From positions 62,001-126,000 of the forward strand of contig JACJYG010000004.1 in NCBI GenBank assembly GCA_020636215.1: a stretch of DNA of 64,000 nucleotides, given 5' to 3'. This DNA comes from Lewinellaceae bacterium (GTDB lineage Bacteria > Bacteroidota > Bacteroidia > Chitinophagales > Saprospiraceae). Under the pieces are notes generated by a model. The model did not search any database and had not been told where the DNA came from. It was given only the letters and a program-made list of their open reading frames with translations. The position numbers and the translations under genes were made by a program. The stretch's first letter is position 1, and the number at the start of each line of letters is the position of its first letter. This document shows, one piece after another, positions 36,511 through 45,431 of this stretch.

Positions 36511-36541
36511 GGGGAGCTATCATTTAGCTCCCCTTTTTTTT
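36511..36541 (+). terminator. Intrinsic terminator of the 36235 RNA
   Basis: A perfect 9-bp stem GGGGAGCTA/TAGCTCCCC with a 5-base loop is followed by eight T. Confidence 0.9.
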
Positions 36542-36651
36542 GCCCTATTGCTTCCTTCCAGGCCCATCTTACTGCCTCAAACAGCTATTCTGGGCAACTT
36601 CCTCTCTTTTTTCAAATTCCATTCATTTTTTTCGGCCGCTGCCGGAACTTA

Positions 36652-36681
36652 TTGCCCGTCTTAAATGTATCTCTATTTTTG
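36652..36681 (+). promoter_or_regulatory. Promoter of the MarC gene
   Basis: TTG at 36652-36654, exactly 19 bases, then TATTTTTG at 36674-36681. The ATG is 88 bases downstream. Confidence 0.65.
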
Positions 36682-36768
36682 CAATTCAGACCAAATAATG
36701 ATCTGAATCTAGAACGAACTAATTGCAATTAAAGAACATAATTAGGCAAAATCATTAAGATCAAAGTA

Positions 36769-37404
36769 ATGGAGATGGTAGAATTGTTTTTCGCAGTACT
36801 GGCGTCCTTGTTTTCCCTGGTCAACCCCATGGGAGCCGTTCCTGTTTTCCTGGCTATGACGCCTCATTACACTAAAGCAGAACGAGAGCACACCGCTGTG
36901 CATACGAGCCTTTACTTCACGCTCATCCTGCTGGCCTTTTTCTTCGCCGGCTCTCTCATTTTGAGCTTTTTTGGCATCAGCCTGAATGCCATGCGGATCG
37001 CTGGCGGGTTGGTTATCCTGTCTTCAGGCTATTCCCTGCTGAACGGAAAGTTTGCCGAAGGCCGCGCCATCGACCGCAAAGTACGCGAGGAAGCGCTGGC
37101 CAAAGATGATATTTCTTTTTCTCCCATGGCTATGCCCATGCTATCGGGGCCAGGCTCTATTTCTTACCTCGTCGGGGTATTTGCCGCCAACCCCAGCTGG
37201 GGCGCACGCGGAATAGTTGCCGGCGTGATCATGTTAACCGGGCTGGCCGTATACTTTATTCTGCGTTCGGCGCCATTCCTCCAAAAAGCACTCGGCGTGG
37301 CCGGCTTAAAAGCCATGACCCGCATTATGGGCTTCCTCGTTATGGCCATCGGTATCCAATACATCATTACCGGAGTAGTAGACCTGGTAAAGGTGCTGGC
37401 GTAA
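36769..37404 (+). CDS. MarC family integral membrane protein
   Basis: 211 residues, the normal length of the family, with six hydrophobic helices. Typical segments are LFSLVNPMGAVPVFLAMTP in helix 1, RIAGGLVILSSGYSLLNGK, and FSPMAMPMLSGPGSISYLVG, the conserved P-x-x-x-GPG loop. MarC proteins are inner-membrane proteins once linked to multiple antibiotic resistance, a link later withdrawn; the function remains unknown. The ATG at 36769 is followed by a second one two codons on; either may start the protein. Confidence 0.93.
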   Translation: MEMVELFFAVLASLFSLVNPMGAVPVFLAMTPHYTKAEREHTAVHTSLYFTLILLAFFFAGSLILSFFGISLNAMRIAGGLVILSSGYSLLNGKFAEGRAIDRKVREEALAKDDISFSPMAMPMLSGPGSISYLVGVFAANPSWGARGIVAGVIMLTGLAVYFILRSAPFLQKALGVAGLKAMTRIMGFLVMAIGIQYIITGVVDLVKVLA

Positions 37405-37464
37405 AGCAGCGCCAGCCATTTACCCATATAATAATTGCCCGGGCCCGGCCCAGGCCAGACACAC

Positions 37465-40400
37465 CTACCGCATCAACATCAGATCCCCGTCCACTACTTC
37501 TATTATCCCATCTGAAAACTCCACTTCGGCGTAGAAAACAAAAACGGCAGGATCCATTTCCATCCCATTGAGTGTCCCGTCCCATCCCAGGCTTTCATCA
37601 TTGGGCTGAATGGGGCCGGCTTCAAAGACCATGTTGCCCCAGCGATCAAAAATTCGAAAGACCTGGATGGAAACCACATCAGGGCCGGCGAATAGGGTAT
37701 ACCGGTCATTTTGCCCATCGCCATTAGGAGAAAAAACCGTTGGCCCGTATACCCTGTTTCCCCGTTGCACCTTTACGGTAGCCTGGGCGCTGGCGATGCA
37801 TCCATTGGCATTTCGCACCCAAACGGTGTACACGGTGGAAAGCTTCGGAGAAACCACCTGAACCGGAGCCCCCGGATCCGATAAGCCCTCCACGGGCCAC
37901 CACCAAAGCGTATCATAGCCCGGTGGGTCAATGACCGCAATAAGGGTATCAAAATGGCCGAGCTGGATGACTATATCCGGCCCCAGTTCCACACTTAGCC
38001 CCACCGATTCCGGCACCACTCCCTCCGTGGCGAACTCACAACCATTAGCATCTTGTACTTCCAGTGGATAACTTCCGGATGGCAGGTTCTCAAAATTAGT
38101 CAGGCTGGAGAAACCACTGCCATCCAGGGCGTACAAGAAGGGCCCTGTTCCGCCCAGTACGGTGTCGATAGCCAAAATGCCATCCATCTGGCCCGGGCAG
38201 GAAGGTGGTTCCACATCAAACAATACCCCATCAATGGGTGTCGCCAATTCTATCACCTCAACACTGTCCCTGGCGGTGCAACCGTTACCGGTATTGGTCA
38301 CGGCCAGCACGTACCAACCCGGTGCACCGGCCTCCGCCTGTATGGACTGCTGTCCACCCAACAGCAGGCCATCCAGAGTCGACCAAAGGTATGTGATGTT
38401 GTCTCCAATGGAAGATGGAGCGGCATCCAACAGTGCAGAGCGGATCATACAATCGAGGGGGTCGGGCGGGCGCACCACCGCAAGGGGGGGTATGGTATCC
38501 GCTGCAACAAGTCGTTGGGCAAAAGCCTGGCAGCCATTGTTTTCATCCGTGATAACAAGCCGGTACAAACCTGCTGTAGTGGCAGTGGCTTGCAGCCCTG
38601 TCTCCGCCAATGTATCACCCGCAGGGCCTATCCAGGCATTGGAATATTGAATACCCGCAGATGACCCCTCGGCATTTAGGCCAACTGCAGTGCGGAAGCA
38701 GTTTATGCTAAGTGGAGGGGCAATTTGCACCTGCGGCTGTATGAAGTTCCCGCTTACGGCAAATGCGAGCGTGTCCTTGCAACCGTTCAATGAATCCGTT
38801 ACAATCAGGCGATAGTTCCCCGTTTCTGTAAGCAAGGCAGTAGGCCCTGTTCCAAGAGTGGTGGCCGGCAAACGGCGCCAAACAAATTGCAGCCCTCCCC
38901 CAGTGGCAGAAAAGGATCCTGCTCCATCTACTTCCAGCGTATCAACGGCGCAATTCAGTAAGAGCTCCCCTGGTTCCAGTACTGCCGTCGGCGGCTCCCG
39001 TTCGGAAACCACCAATACGGTATCCACTGCGGTACAGCCATTCTGCAGGTCCGTCAGCGTAAAAATATAAATGCCGGGTTCGTCGATAAGCGGCGTCGGG
39101 CTCTGTCCGTCCAGTACGATATGGCCATTCGGGCTGCTCCAGTGAAACTGAGGATTACCGCTGGCCGTCATGAACTCGCCCTGGAGGCGCAGGTTGGTGC
39201 GCAGGCAAGTGAGGGAAGTATCCCGGCCGGCAGAAGCCTGGGGAGCGCTGTCATCACGGGCAACAATTACTTCATCCACTGCGGTGCACTGATTATCGAG
39301 GTTGGTCACTTCTAACTGGAAGGTATCCGGCTGGAAAATCGTCGGCATCAGAGAATTGGGATTGTTGATGGCGCTGCCGCCGATGGCCGTCCATTGATAA
39401 GCCAGGCTGGCCGTATCCGGCCCTGCCAGGCCACTCAGCATCAGACTGTCGAGCGTACACAACAAGGTGCCGTCAGCCCCGGCGTCGACGCTGGGTGGCT
39501 CCAAGTCTTCGCTTACTTCCACATCGACAAAATTGAAACAGCCCGTTGTTTCATTGGTAACTTGAAACCGGTAAATCCCGGGCAGGCTGATATCAATATC
39601 CAAGGCATCGGAACAGGGGCCATCAGGTTGCCCGTTGCTGCCCAGCCGGCACCAGCGGAAGCTATAGCCCGGCCCCGGCGGCACAGCGCCGCTCAGCAAA
39701 ATGGTGGGCGTCCCACAGGTGAGCGTGGTGTCGTTCAGGTTGGGTACCGGAGGCAGGCTATCCTGCAGACTGACCAATACGCTATCGATCGCTATGCAGC
39801 CATTCATGGTATCCCGAACGCTAAGGTAGTACCAGCCCGGACTGTTCACCAGGGGATTGAAGGAGTTGACTCCGGCAATATTGGCGCCCGGTGGGCCTGA
39901 CCATTGATAAACGATATCCAACCCAAAAGTAGAACCACTCCCATCCAGGTTGCCGGAAGGAGCCGTACAAGTCAGGCCCAAAGAAGGGCCTGCATCTGAG
40001 ATGGGCGTGACCGTATCCCGGGTTACGATTACTTCATCGACAGCAGTACAACCAGTAATTCGGTTCGTCACCAATAAAGTATAGGTGTCGGGCATATCTA
40101 CTTCAAGGGTGGGTAAGGTGTCCTGGGCAAGAATAGCGCCACTGGCTGCAGTCCATTGAAAGGTTAGAAGGCTGTCGGCAGGGTTACTGCCCAGCAAGGC
40201 AGAGGGTGTGTCACAATCTATCTGCTGGCCTGGCCCGGCATCAACCTGAGGCGAAGCCGTATTTTCCCGGACCATCACACTGAAGGCTTCCGAAAAGCCC
40301 AGGGTATCTGTAGCTGTGATCGTGTAAATACCCGGAGCCCCCACCAGCACTTCCAGTGCATTGGCCGGAGAAAGGAACGCCCCGCCGATACTGCTCCATT

Positions 40401-43400
40401 GAACAGTACAACCGATACAGGGCTCACAGAAAGATGCTGAGAGCAAAATGGTGTCGACAATACAGGTTAAGCTGTCAAAAGGCGCTACTTCCACACAAGG
40501 CGTACAATCCTGCTCACCAACCATCACGCTTCGGGTAGCGCTGCAATCATTGGAAGTGTTGGTCACCGTAAGGGTAACAATACCTGAGGTATCGAGCACA
40601 ACAGCGGAGGTATCCGCCTGCCAAAGGATATTATCGCCCTGCCAGTTGTAAGAATAAGGTTGGCCGGTTGGGGTGACGAATGCCTGCAGCCAGAAAGAAT
40701 CCTGGAAACAGGGATATACGGCGGCTCCATAGTTAATCGACGGTAGCTCGGCGCTGCGCTGAATGACCACAATATCTTCATCTATACAACCTGTCAGGCT
40801 ATCGGTAACGGCCAGAAAGTAGGTGCCGCTCTCGTTCACCTCCACCATTATTTCCGTACTGGTAAAGGTTTCTTCCAGATTGGTCCACAGGTATCCGATG
40901 TTGCTTCCGGTTGTAGAACCGCTTGCATTAAGAATAGCCGTAGGTTCATCACAGGTAAGGGTATCCGGTATGCCGGCATTGGCAATGGGGGGAATGTCGT
41001 TGATAAAAACGGTAGCCACAGTGGTGTCACTAAGGCCTATCGCCTCATTGGTAATGATCAGGGTGTAATCGCCAGGACAACGGACGGCCAGTTGGGGCGT
41101 TCCCTGGCCGGCAGCAATACAGCTCGGGCCGGGCGGTATCCATTGATAGCTTGGGGAGCCCGGTACGCTGGAGGCAGTAGCATCCAGCAAAACGGAAGTA
41201 ATAGCACAGGTAATGGTATCCGGGCTTGCAATTATTGCTTCCAGTGTGCAATCCAGCAGCACCAGCGTAGTTGCCGAATCGGCGCAATCGCCCGCAGTAT
41301 TCAGAGCCACCAAGGTATAATAGCCGACGGTATCCACCTGAATAGCCGCTACTCCCAGGTTGATAAGCTGGCCATTGTAATACCATTCGAAATATTCGCC
41401 ATCAGAATTGGAAGCGTCGAGGGCCGCTGTTCCATTTTCACACGACAGGTAAATACTGTCGGGCAACAAAGCCAGAGGCAGCAGCGAATCCCGCGTAATG
41501 GACACACTGTCGATGCCTGTACAACCACTGGCGATATTGAGGCTGGTGAGGTAATAAACCCCTTCGCAATCCACCACCACCTGATTGCTATCCGCCGGAG
41601 AATCCAGGCAGGGGCCCGTCCACAGGTATTGGATGACGGAGGAGGCTTCGGAAGCCGAACCGTCAAGTAGCGCCGTCGGTGTGGAACAGTTGAGCTCCTG
41701 GCCAGGGCCAGCTTCAGTAAAAGGTGGTTCATTATCTTCAAAAACCTGGGTAGCAGAGGTGTCCTGGCAACCATTGGCGATATTGGTAACAACCAGTTCG
41801 TAATCTCCGACGCTATCCACTACTACAAAGGGCTGGTCCGGGCTGTTTACGAAATGGCCAGCTGTCGTTGTCCAGCTGTAGGAAAAACCCGGCCCCATCG
41901 AAGTTTCTACCCCTCCGAGCTGTACCGTAAGGCTATCGCAGGTCAGGATACCTACTATGCCGGCATTGGCCACGGGGCCAACCGTATCCTGAGCAACCAG
42001 AACAGTGCTGTCCACCATACAACCATTGAGGGTGTTTTCAATCGAAAAGGTGTACTGGCCCGGTTCATCCACTACAGGGAACAAACCATCTGCGCCGGTT
42101 AGCAGGCCTGGCCCTGCCCATTGATAGGAAAATGCCGGCCCCTGGGAAGACCCGTTGCCCGACAGGCTGATTTCCAGGCTGTCACAGGTCAGTTGTCCCG
42201 GCGGAGTGATGGCAATGATGGGGGAAATGGTATCGATGTCCACCGCCACCAGAGAAGTATCGATGCACCCATTGGTGGTATCGGTAACGATCAGCAGATA
42301 CTGGCCCGGCTGGGTTGCGGTGGGCGTAAGCGTGTTATCATCGATCAGGTCCAGCCCAACCAGCGCCACCCAAATGTAATTGTAATCGGGCCCGGTGGAA
42401 GAATTCATGCCATCAAGGGTAACCGTTGTACTGTCGCAGGTAAGGAGCCGGGCAGGCCCGGCATCGGCCAGTGGGTGGATCGTATCCTGAGTGACGAAAA
42501 CCGAAGCGGTATCGGCGCAGAAGGTCACAGCATCCTGAACGATCAACTGATAATTGCCGGGAGCATCCACCTCTACCTCCTGGCCCAGGGAGCCTCCCGT
42601 GAAATGGCCGGTGTCCGTAGACCAAAGATACTGGATATCGGGGCCGGTGGTAGAAGCAGCGGCGTCGAGGGTGACTATAGGATCTGCACAGGTCAACCGC
42701 CCTCCTGGCCCGGCATCCGCCAGGACGACATTTACATTTTCCAGTACCCCTGTCTGCACCGAATCGCGGCAGCCGTTCAGAGGGTTCTCCACAACCAGTT
42801 CATAAGTGCCGGGAGCGTCAACGGTTGGCGTAAGCGTATTGGCGCCGGCGGCAATATTACCGCCTCCCGATACCCGCCAGAAATAGGATGGGCTGGAGCC
42901 TCCGTTGGAGAGGGCGCCCTGAAGGACGACGGTAAGCTGAGCACAATTGAGCACCCCTGGCGGCTGAATGGAAGGCTGCGGAGCCAGGGTATCATAACTG
43001 ACCACCACTGCAGCAGTATCTATACAGCCGTTATCCGTATTGGTGACAAAAAGCTGATACGTGCCGCCAATGGTAACTGTAGGGGACAAAGTATTGGGAT
43101 CAATCGGAATGATGCCGGTAGTTGACACCCAGTTGTATTCAAATGCAGGCCCCGCGGAGGAACCTGCTCCATTCAATTGCACACTATTCTGAATACAGCT
43201 CAACGCACCGGGCGGGCCGGCTACCGCATTGGGCGCCGCCTCATCCAGCCGGATCAATACCGTTGAAGTATCCCGACAGCCGTTTTGCTGGTCAGTGACG
43301 ATCAGCCGATACGTCCCCGGTTCGTTTACTATTGCCGTTGGAGTATTCTGAGCTCCTACAATATTGCCGTTGGGGCTACTGCTCCATAAGTAAGAAAAAT

Positions 43401-45144
43401 CAGGCCCCAGCGAGGTGTTGGGCCCACCTACCATCAGCTGTCCGATATCGCAGGTTAAGGTATCCGTTGGACCGGCATCAGCAAGCGGAGGCATATTATC
43501 GGCCACTACCAACACCGTATCGGCTTCCGAACATTGCAGCGTTCCAATGGTGCGCGTCACTTCCAGAACGTAAGCGCCACCGCTGGTTACCGCCAGGGTG
43601 GGCCCCGTTCCCAGTTCCATCCCCAGCAGATCCTGCCAGGAGTAGGCGAGGTTACCCAATGGGGTAGATGCGCCGCCATCGAGCGTAACAAAAGGGTTAA
43701 AACACCGCAGCGTATCCGGATCAGCGATAACGGCATCGACCGAAAAGACCTGTAAGGCCAAGCGGACGATGCTGTCGCAACCCTGCGAGGAGGGTAGCGT
43801 CACTTCATAATTGCCGGCCTGGGTGAACAAACTGTCGCCCACGGCAAAACTGCCGCCCGCACACAGCTGAACTGCCGTGTCCAGCACAACCGGCGCCAGC
43901 ACGGTAAGCCCGAGGTTGACGATGCTGTCGCAGGATGAGCTGGAAATAAGGGTATCTATGTACGTACCCGTTGTGGTATAAATATTACTTCCCACTACAA
44001 CTGAATCCCCCTGGCAAATGGTTAGATCCAGGCCTGTAATGGCGGGAGGTATAGCCAGCAGGTCAAAATGCACGATGCTATCGCAGCCGGCATAACTCTG
44101 CAAGGTAATATCATAACTACCGGAGGCCAGTAATGTGCTGTCTCCTACCACGACGGAATCACCCAGGCAGATAGACCCTGCCAGGAAAGTGGTGTCCGGT
44201 GGCGCCACGATCTGTATCCAAACACAATCATTGGTAATTTCGCCACAAAATACCGGTTCCAGTCCATCGAGATTTCGGCGCAGGCTATCGATGGACAGCA
44301 GGCCGTCAGGCAGGGGAAAACTATCCAGGTCGACTCGTTTATAAGACAGGCCGCAAACCTGATATCGTCCGGGGGCAAAATTAGTCAGGTCAAGCGTTGA
44401 ATCATATTCCATCAGGATACTGTCGGCGCCGATCAGGTAGGTATATCCATACTCGTTGGTATCGGGTGGCGTACCGTTGTAATCGGGAGGGATATCCAGC
44501 ATTAGGCTGCTATCACCTTCGCAGGCCAGGATGTCATCGTAAATATCCAGATCGCCGGAGGCGGCAAAGCAGCAATCCAGGCCGCGTTCATCGCAGAATA
44601 TAATGCGGAATCCCAAAATGGCGCCCGGATAAGCCGAGGGGTTATTGGTGACCTCAATCTGCCAGATGCCGTTGGCCGGGCCGGTATTGAAGTCTTCCAG
44701 GCAACCGATAAAAGGGTAGTAGGAACCGGAATAATTACCGAAAACGGCCCAGGGGTTCGGGCCGTCATTATCCCATTGGGGTAAGGTTCCGGGATAGGGG
44801 TCTGCCGGTTCGGCGCAGGGAACAAAGTCCAGCCGCCAGCGGGCAAAATTGGTGAAGGCCACCGGGTTATCGGTATTGGGGCCGATCAATTGAACGGACT
44901 GGCCGCCAGGGGAGGTGATGGTGAGTTCCAGGTCCTCCACATAGTTGTGTACGAAGAATAACTCAATGCCACAAACTCCCTGGCCGGGATCTGAGAGATC
45001 GTCGTTATAGATGTTATAGACTTCAAAGTTGAAGGTGGGTTGGGTATTGGGGAAGATGCGGAGGGTGTCTTCCAGGCCGCAGGGTTGGCTCCAGGCCAAC
45101 GTTCCTCCCATCAAAAATAAGAACAGGTGTAAAAAACGCTTCAT
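37465..45144 (-). CDS. Giant T9SS type-B secreted protein with 22 Ig-like repeats
   Basis: About 2,559 residues from ATG 45144 (signal peptide MKRFLHLFLFLMGGTLAWS). Order: a P-domain-like region similar to that of proprotein convertases (about 25-235; LELTITSPGGQSVQL, NGIWQIEVTNN); three repeats of about 46 residues (about 310-460; ICQGDSVVVGSNIY, SSCDSIVNL); 22 Ig-like repeats of about 83 residues (about 470-2300; pattern ADAGP-x4-LTC...L-x-G...YxWxx...GxYxLxVTxxxNGCxDT); an SprB-like repeat (about 2310-2385; PSCPGQMDGILAI); and the type-B sorting domain (about 2465-2559; VFSPNGDGQNDRYTL, DRWGNMVFE, ending GDLMLMR). Export by T9SS and display as a long surface fibre or adhesin is the likely role. 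Each Ig unit has two cysteines that could form a disulfide. Confidence 0.93.
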   Translation of the reverse strand: MKRFLHLFLFLMGGTLAWSQPCGLEDTLRIFPNTQPTFNFEVYNIYNDDLSDPGQGVCGIELFFVHNYVEDLELTITSPGGQSVQLIGPNTDNPVAFTNFARWRLDFVPCAEPADPYPGTLPQWDNDGPNPWAVFGNYSGSYYPFIGCLEDFNTGPANGIWQIEVTNNPSAYPGAILGFRIIFCDERGLDCCFAASGDLDIYDDILACEGDSSLMLDIPPDYNGTPPDTNEYGYTYLIGADSILMEYDSTLDLTNFAPGRYQVCGLSYKRVDLDSFPLPDGLLSIDSLRRNLDGLEPVFCGEITNDCVWIQIVAPPDTTFLAGSICLGDSVVVGDSTLLASGSYDITLQSYAGCDSIVHFDLLAIPPAITGLDLTICQGDSVVVGSNIYTTTGTYIDTLISSSSCDSIVNLGLTVLAPVVLDTAVQLCAGGSFAVGDSLFTQAGNYEVTLPSSQGCDSIVRLALQVFSVDAVIADPDTLRCFNPFVTLDGGASTPLGNLAYSWQDLLGMELGTGPTLAVTSGGAYVLEVTRTIGTLQCSEADTVLVVADNMPPLADAGPTDTLTCDIGQLMVGGPNTSLGPDFSYLWSSSPNGNIVGAQNTPTAIVNEPGTYRLIVTDQQNGCRDTSTVLIRLDEAAPNAVAGPPGALSCIQNSVQLNGAGSSAGPAFEYNWVSTTGIIPIDPNTLSPTVTIGGTYQLFVTNTDNGCIDTAAVVVSYDTLAPQPSIQPPGVLNCAQLTVVLQGALSNGGSSPSYFWRVSGGGNIAAGANTLTPTVDAPGTYELVVENPLNGCRDSVQTGVLENVNVVLADAGPGGRLTCADPIVTLDAAASTTGPDIQYLWSTDTGHFTGGSLGQEVEVDAPGNYQLIVQDAVTFCADTASVFVTQDTIHPLADAGPARLLTCDSTTVTLDGMNSSTGPDYNYIWVALVGLDLIDDNTLTPTATQPGQYLLIVTDTTNGCIDTSLVAVDIDTISPIIAITPPGQLTCDSLEISLSGNGSSQGPAFSYQWAGPGLLTGADGLFPVVDEPGQYTFSIENTLNGCMVDSTVLVAQDTVGPVANAGIVGILTCDSLTVQLGGVETSMGPGFSYSWTTTAGHFVNSPDQPFVVVDSVGDYELVVTNIANGCQDTSATQVFEDNEPPFTEAGPGQELNCSTPTALLDGSASEASSVIQYLWTGPCLDSPADSNQVVVDCEGVYYLTSLNIASGCTGIDSVSITRDSLLPLALLPDSIYLSCENGTAALDASNSDGEYFEWYYNGQLINLGVAAIQVDTVGYYTLVALNTAGDCADSATTLVLLDCTLEAIIASPDTITCAITSVLLDATASSVPGSPSYQWIPPGPSCIAAGQGTPQLAVRCPGDYTLIITNEAIGLSDTTVATVFINDIPPIANAGIPDTLTCDEPTAILNASGSTTGSNIGYLWTNLEETFTSTEIMVEVNESGTYFLAVTDSLTGCIDEDIVVIQRSAELPSINYGAAVYPCFQDSFWLQAFVTPTGQPYSYNWQGDNILWQADTSAVVLDTSGIVTLTVTNTSNDCSATRSVMVGEQDCTPCVEVAPFDSLTCIVDTILLSASFCEPCIGCTVQWSSIGGAFLSPANALEVLVGAPGIYTITATDTLGFSEAFSVMVRENTASPQVDAGPGQQIDCDTPSALLGSNPADSLLTFQWTAASGAILAQDTLPTLEVDMPDTYTLLVTNRITGCTAVDEVIVTRDTVTPISDAGPSLGLTCTAPSGNLDGSGSTFGLDIVYQWSGPPGANIAGVNSFNPLVNSPGWYYLSVRDTMNGCIAIDSVLVSLQDSLPPVPNLNDTTLTCGTPTILLSGAVPPGPGYSFRWCRLGSNGQPDGPCSDALDIDISLPGIYRFQVTNETTGCFNFVDVEVSEDLEPPSVDAGADGTLLCTLDSLMLSGLAGPDTASLAYQWTAIGGSAINNPNSLMPTIFQPDTFQLEVTNLDNQCTAVDEVIVARDDSAPQASAGRDTSLTCLRTNLRLQGEFMTASGNPQFHWSSPNGHIVLDGQSPTPLIDEPGIYIFTLTDLQNGCTAVDTVLVVSEREPPTAVLEPGELLLNCAVDTLEVDGAGSFSATGGGLQFVWRRLPATTLGTGPTALLTETGNYRLIVTDSLNGCKDTLAFAVSGNFIQPQVQIAPPLSINCFRTAVGLNAEGSSAGIQYSNAWIGPAGDTLAETGLQATATTAGLYRLVITDENNGCQAFAQRLVAADTIPPLAVVRPPDPLDCMIRSALLDAAPSSIGDNITYLWSTLDGLLLGGQQSIQAEAGAPGWYVLAVTNTGNGCTARDSVEVIELATPIDGVLFDVEPPSCPGQMDGILAIDTVLGGTGPFLYALDGSGFSSLTNFENLPSGSYPLEVQDANGCEFATEGVVPESVGLSVELGPDIVIQLGHFDTLIAVIDPPGYDTLWWWPVEGLSDPGAPVQVVSPKLSTVYTVWVRNANGCIASAQATVKVQRGNRVYGPTVFSPNGDGQNDRYTLFAGPDVVSIQVFRIFDRWGNMVFEAGPIQPNDESLGWDGTLNGMEMDPAVFVFYAEVEFSDGIIEVVDGDLMLMR
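38245..43735 (-). repeat. 22 tandem Ig-like coding repeats, about 250 bp each
   Basis: Twenty-two units of about 249 bp. Protein identity between units is moderate, so the array looks old, not freshly copied. Units 13 and 14 and unit 17 are the most divergent (INYGAAVYPC, VAPFDSLTC, PNLNDTTLTC starts). Confidence 0.8.
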
Positions 45145-45341
45145 AAATTCAGGATAAGTTCTTGGGATATCGCTCTGTTCAGTATTCACGCCTTTCAAAC
45201 GCCTTTTTGCGCTTTTCCGTATAGCCATAAGATGCCTTTCTCCATCCTTTCGCTGGCTGGCCGTTCTGTTTTAACAATAATCAAAATTACGACAAAGGAA
45301 GGAAACCCGGAGGAAGCAGAGGAAATCTTTAAGGAATAGTT

Positions 45342-45423
45342 GAGAGGGTTGAGAGGGTTGAGAGGGTTGAGGAGGTTGAGCGGGTTGCACTCACCCGTCT
45401 AAACCCGCTCAACCTCCTCAACC
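45342..45423. repeat. 9-bp GTTGAGAGG array with a perfect 22-bp hairpin
   Basis: Units GTTGAGAGG, GTTGAGGAG and GTTGAGCGG run from about 45342. The last 22 bases (45365-45386) are perfectly complementary to 45402-45423 around a 15-base loop. The hairpin begins 8 bases after the stop of the 45432-53288 gene and is a likely 3' end or processing structure for it. Confidence 0.7.
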
Positions 45424-45431
45424 TTTCAACG

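Larger units (their letters stand above)
36235..36541 (+). ncRNA. Candidate structured non-coding RNA (about 305 nt)
   Basis: A transcription unit without a plausible long gene, from the -7 box at 36224 to a strong terminator at 36511-36541. ACCCTGGC (36296-36303) pairs with GCCAGGGT (36399-36406), and just inside it CAACTGC (36307-36313) pairs with GCAGTTG (36386-36392). Together they close a domain that holds further small stems (GAGG/CCTC, GCTT/AAGC). A run of A and T precedes it (36263-36291). One short frame, 36410-36466 (18 residues, MKSEKWQGEF...), follows the closed domain. I could not match it to 6S, tmRNA, SRP or RNase P RNA. A regulatory RNA under a CRP-type activator is the simplest reading. 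Confidence 0.6.

Noticed and set aside
36235..36541. tmRNA, 6S, SRP or RNase P RNA
   Set aside because: I see no tag frame or tRNA-like ends, no conserved SRP tetraloop region, and no GAGGAAAGTCC-type RNase P core.
42121..43125. Long plus-strand frames inside the giant genes (also near 38053, 47277 and 52251)
   Set aside because: They are low in domain content and repeat with the period of the coding repeats on the other strand.
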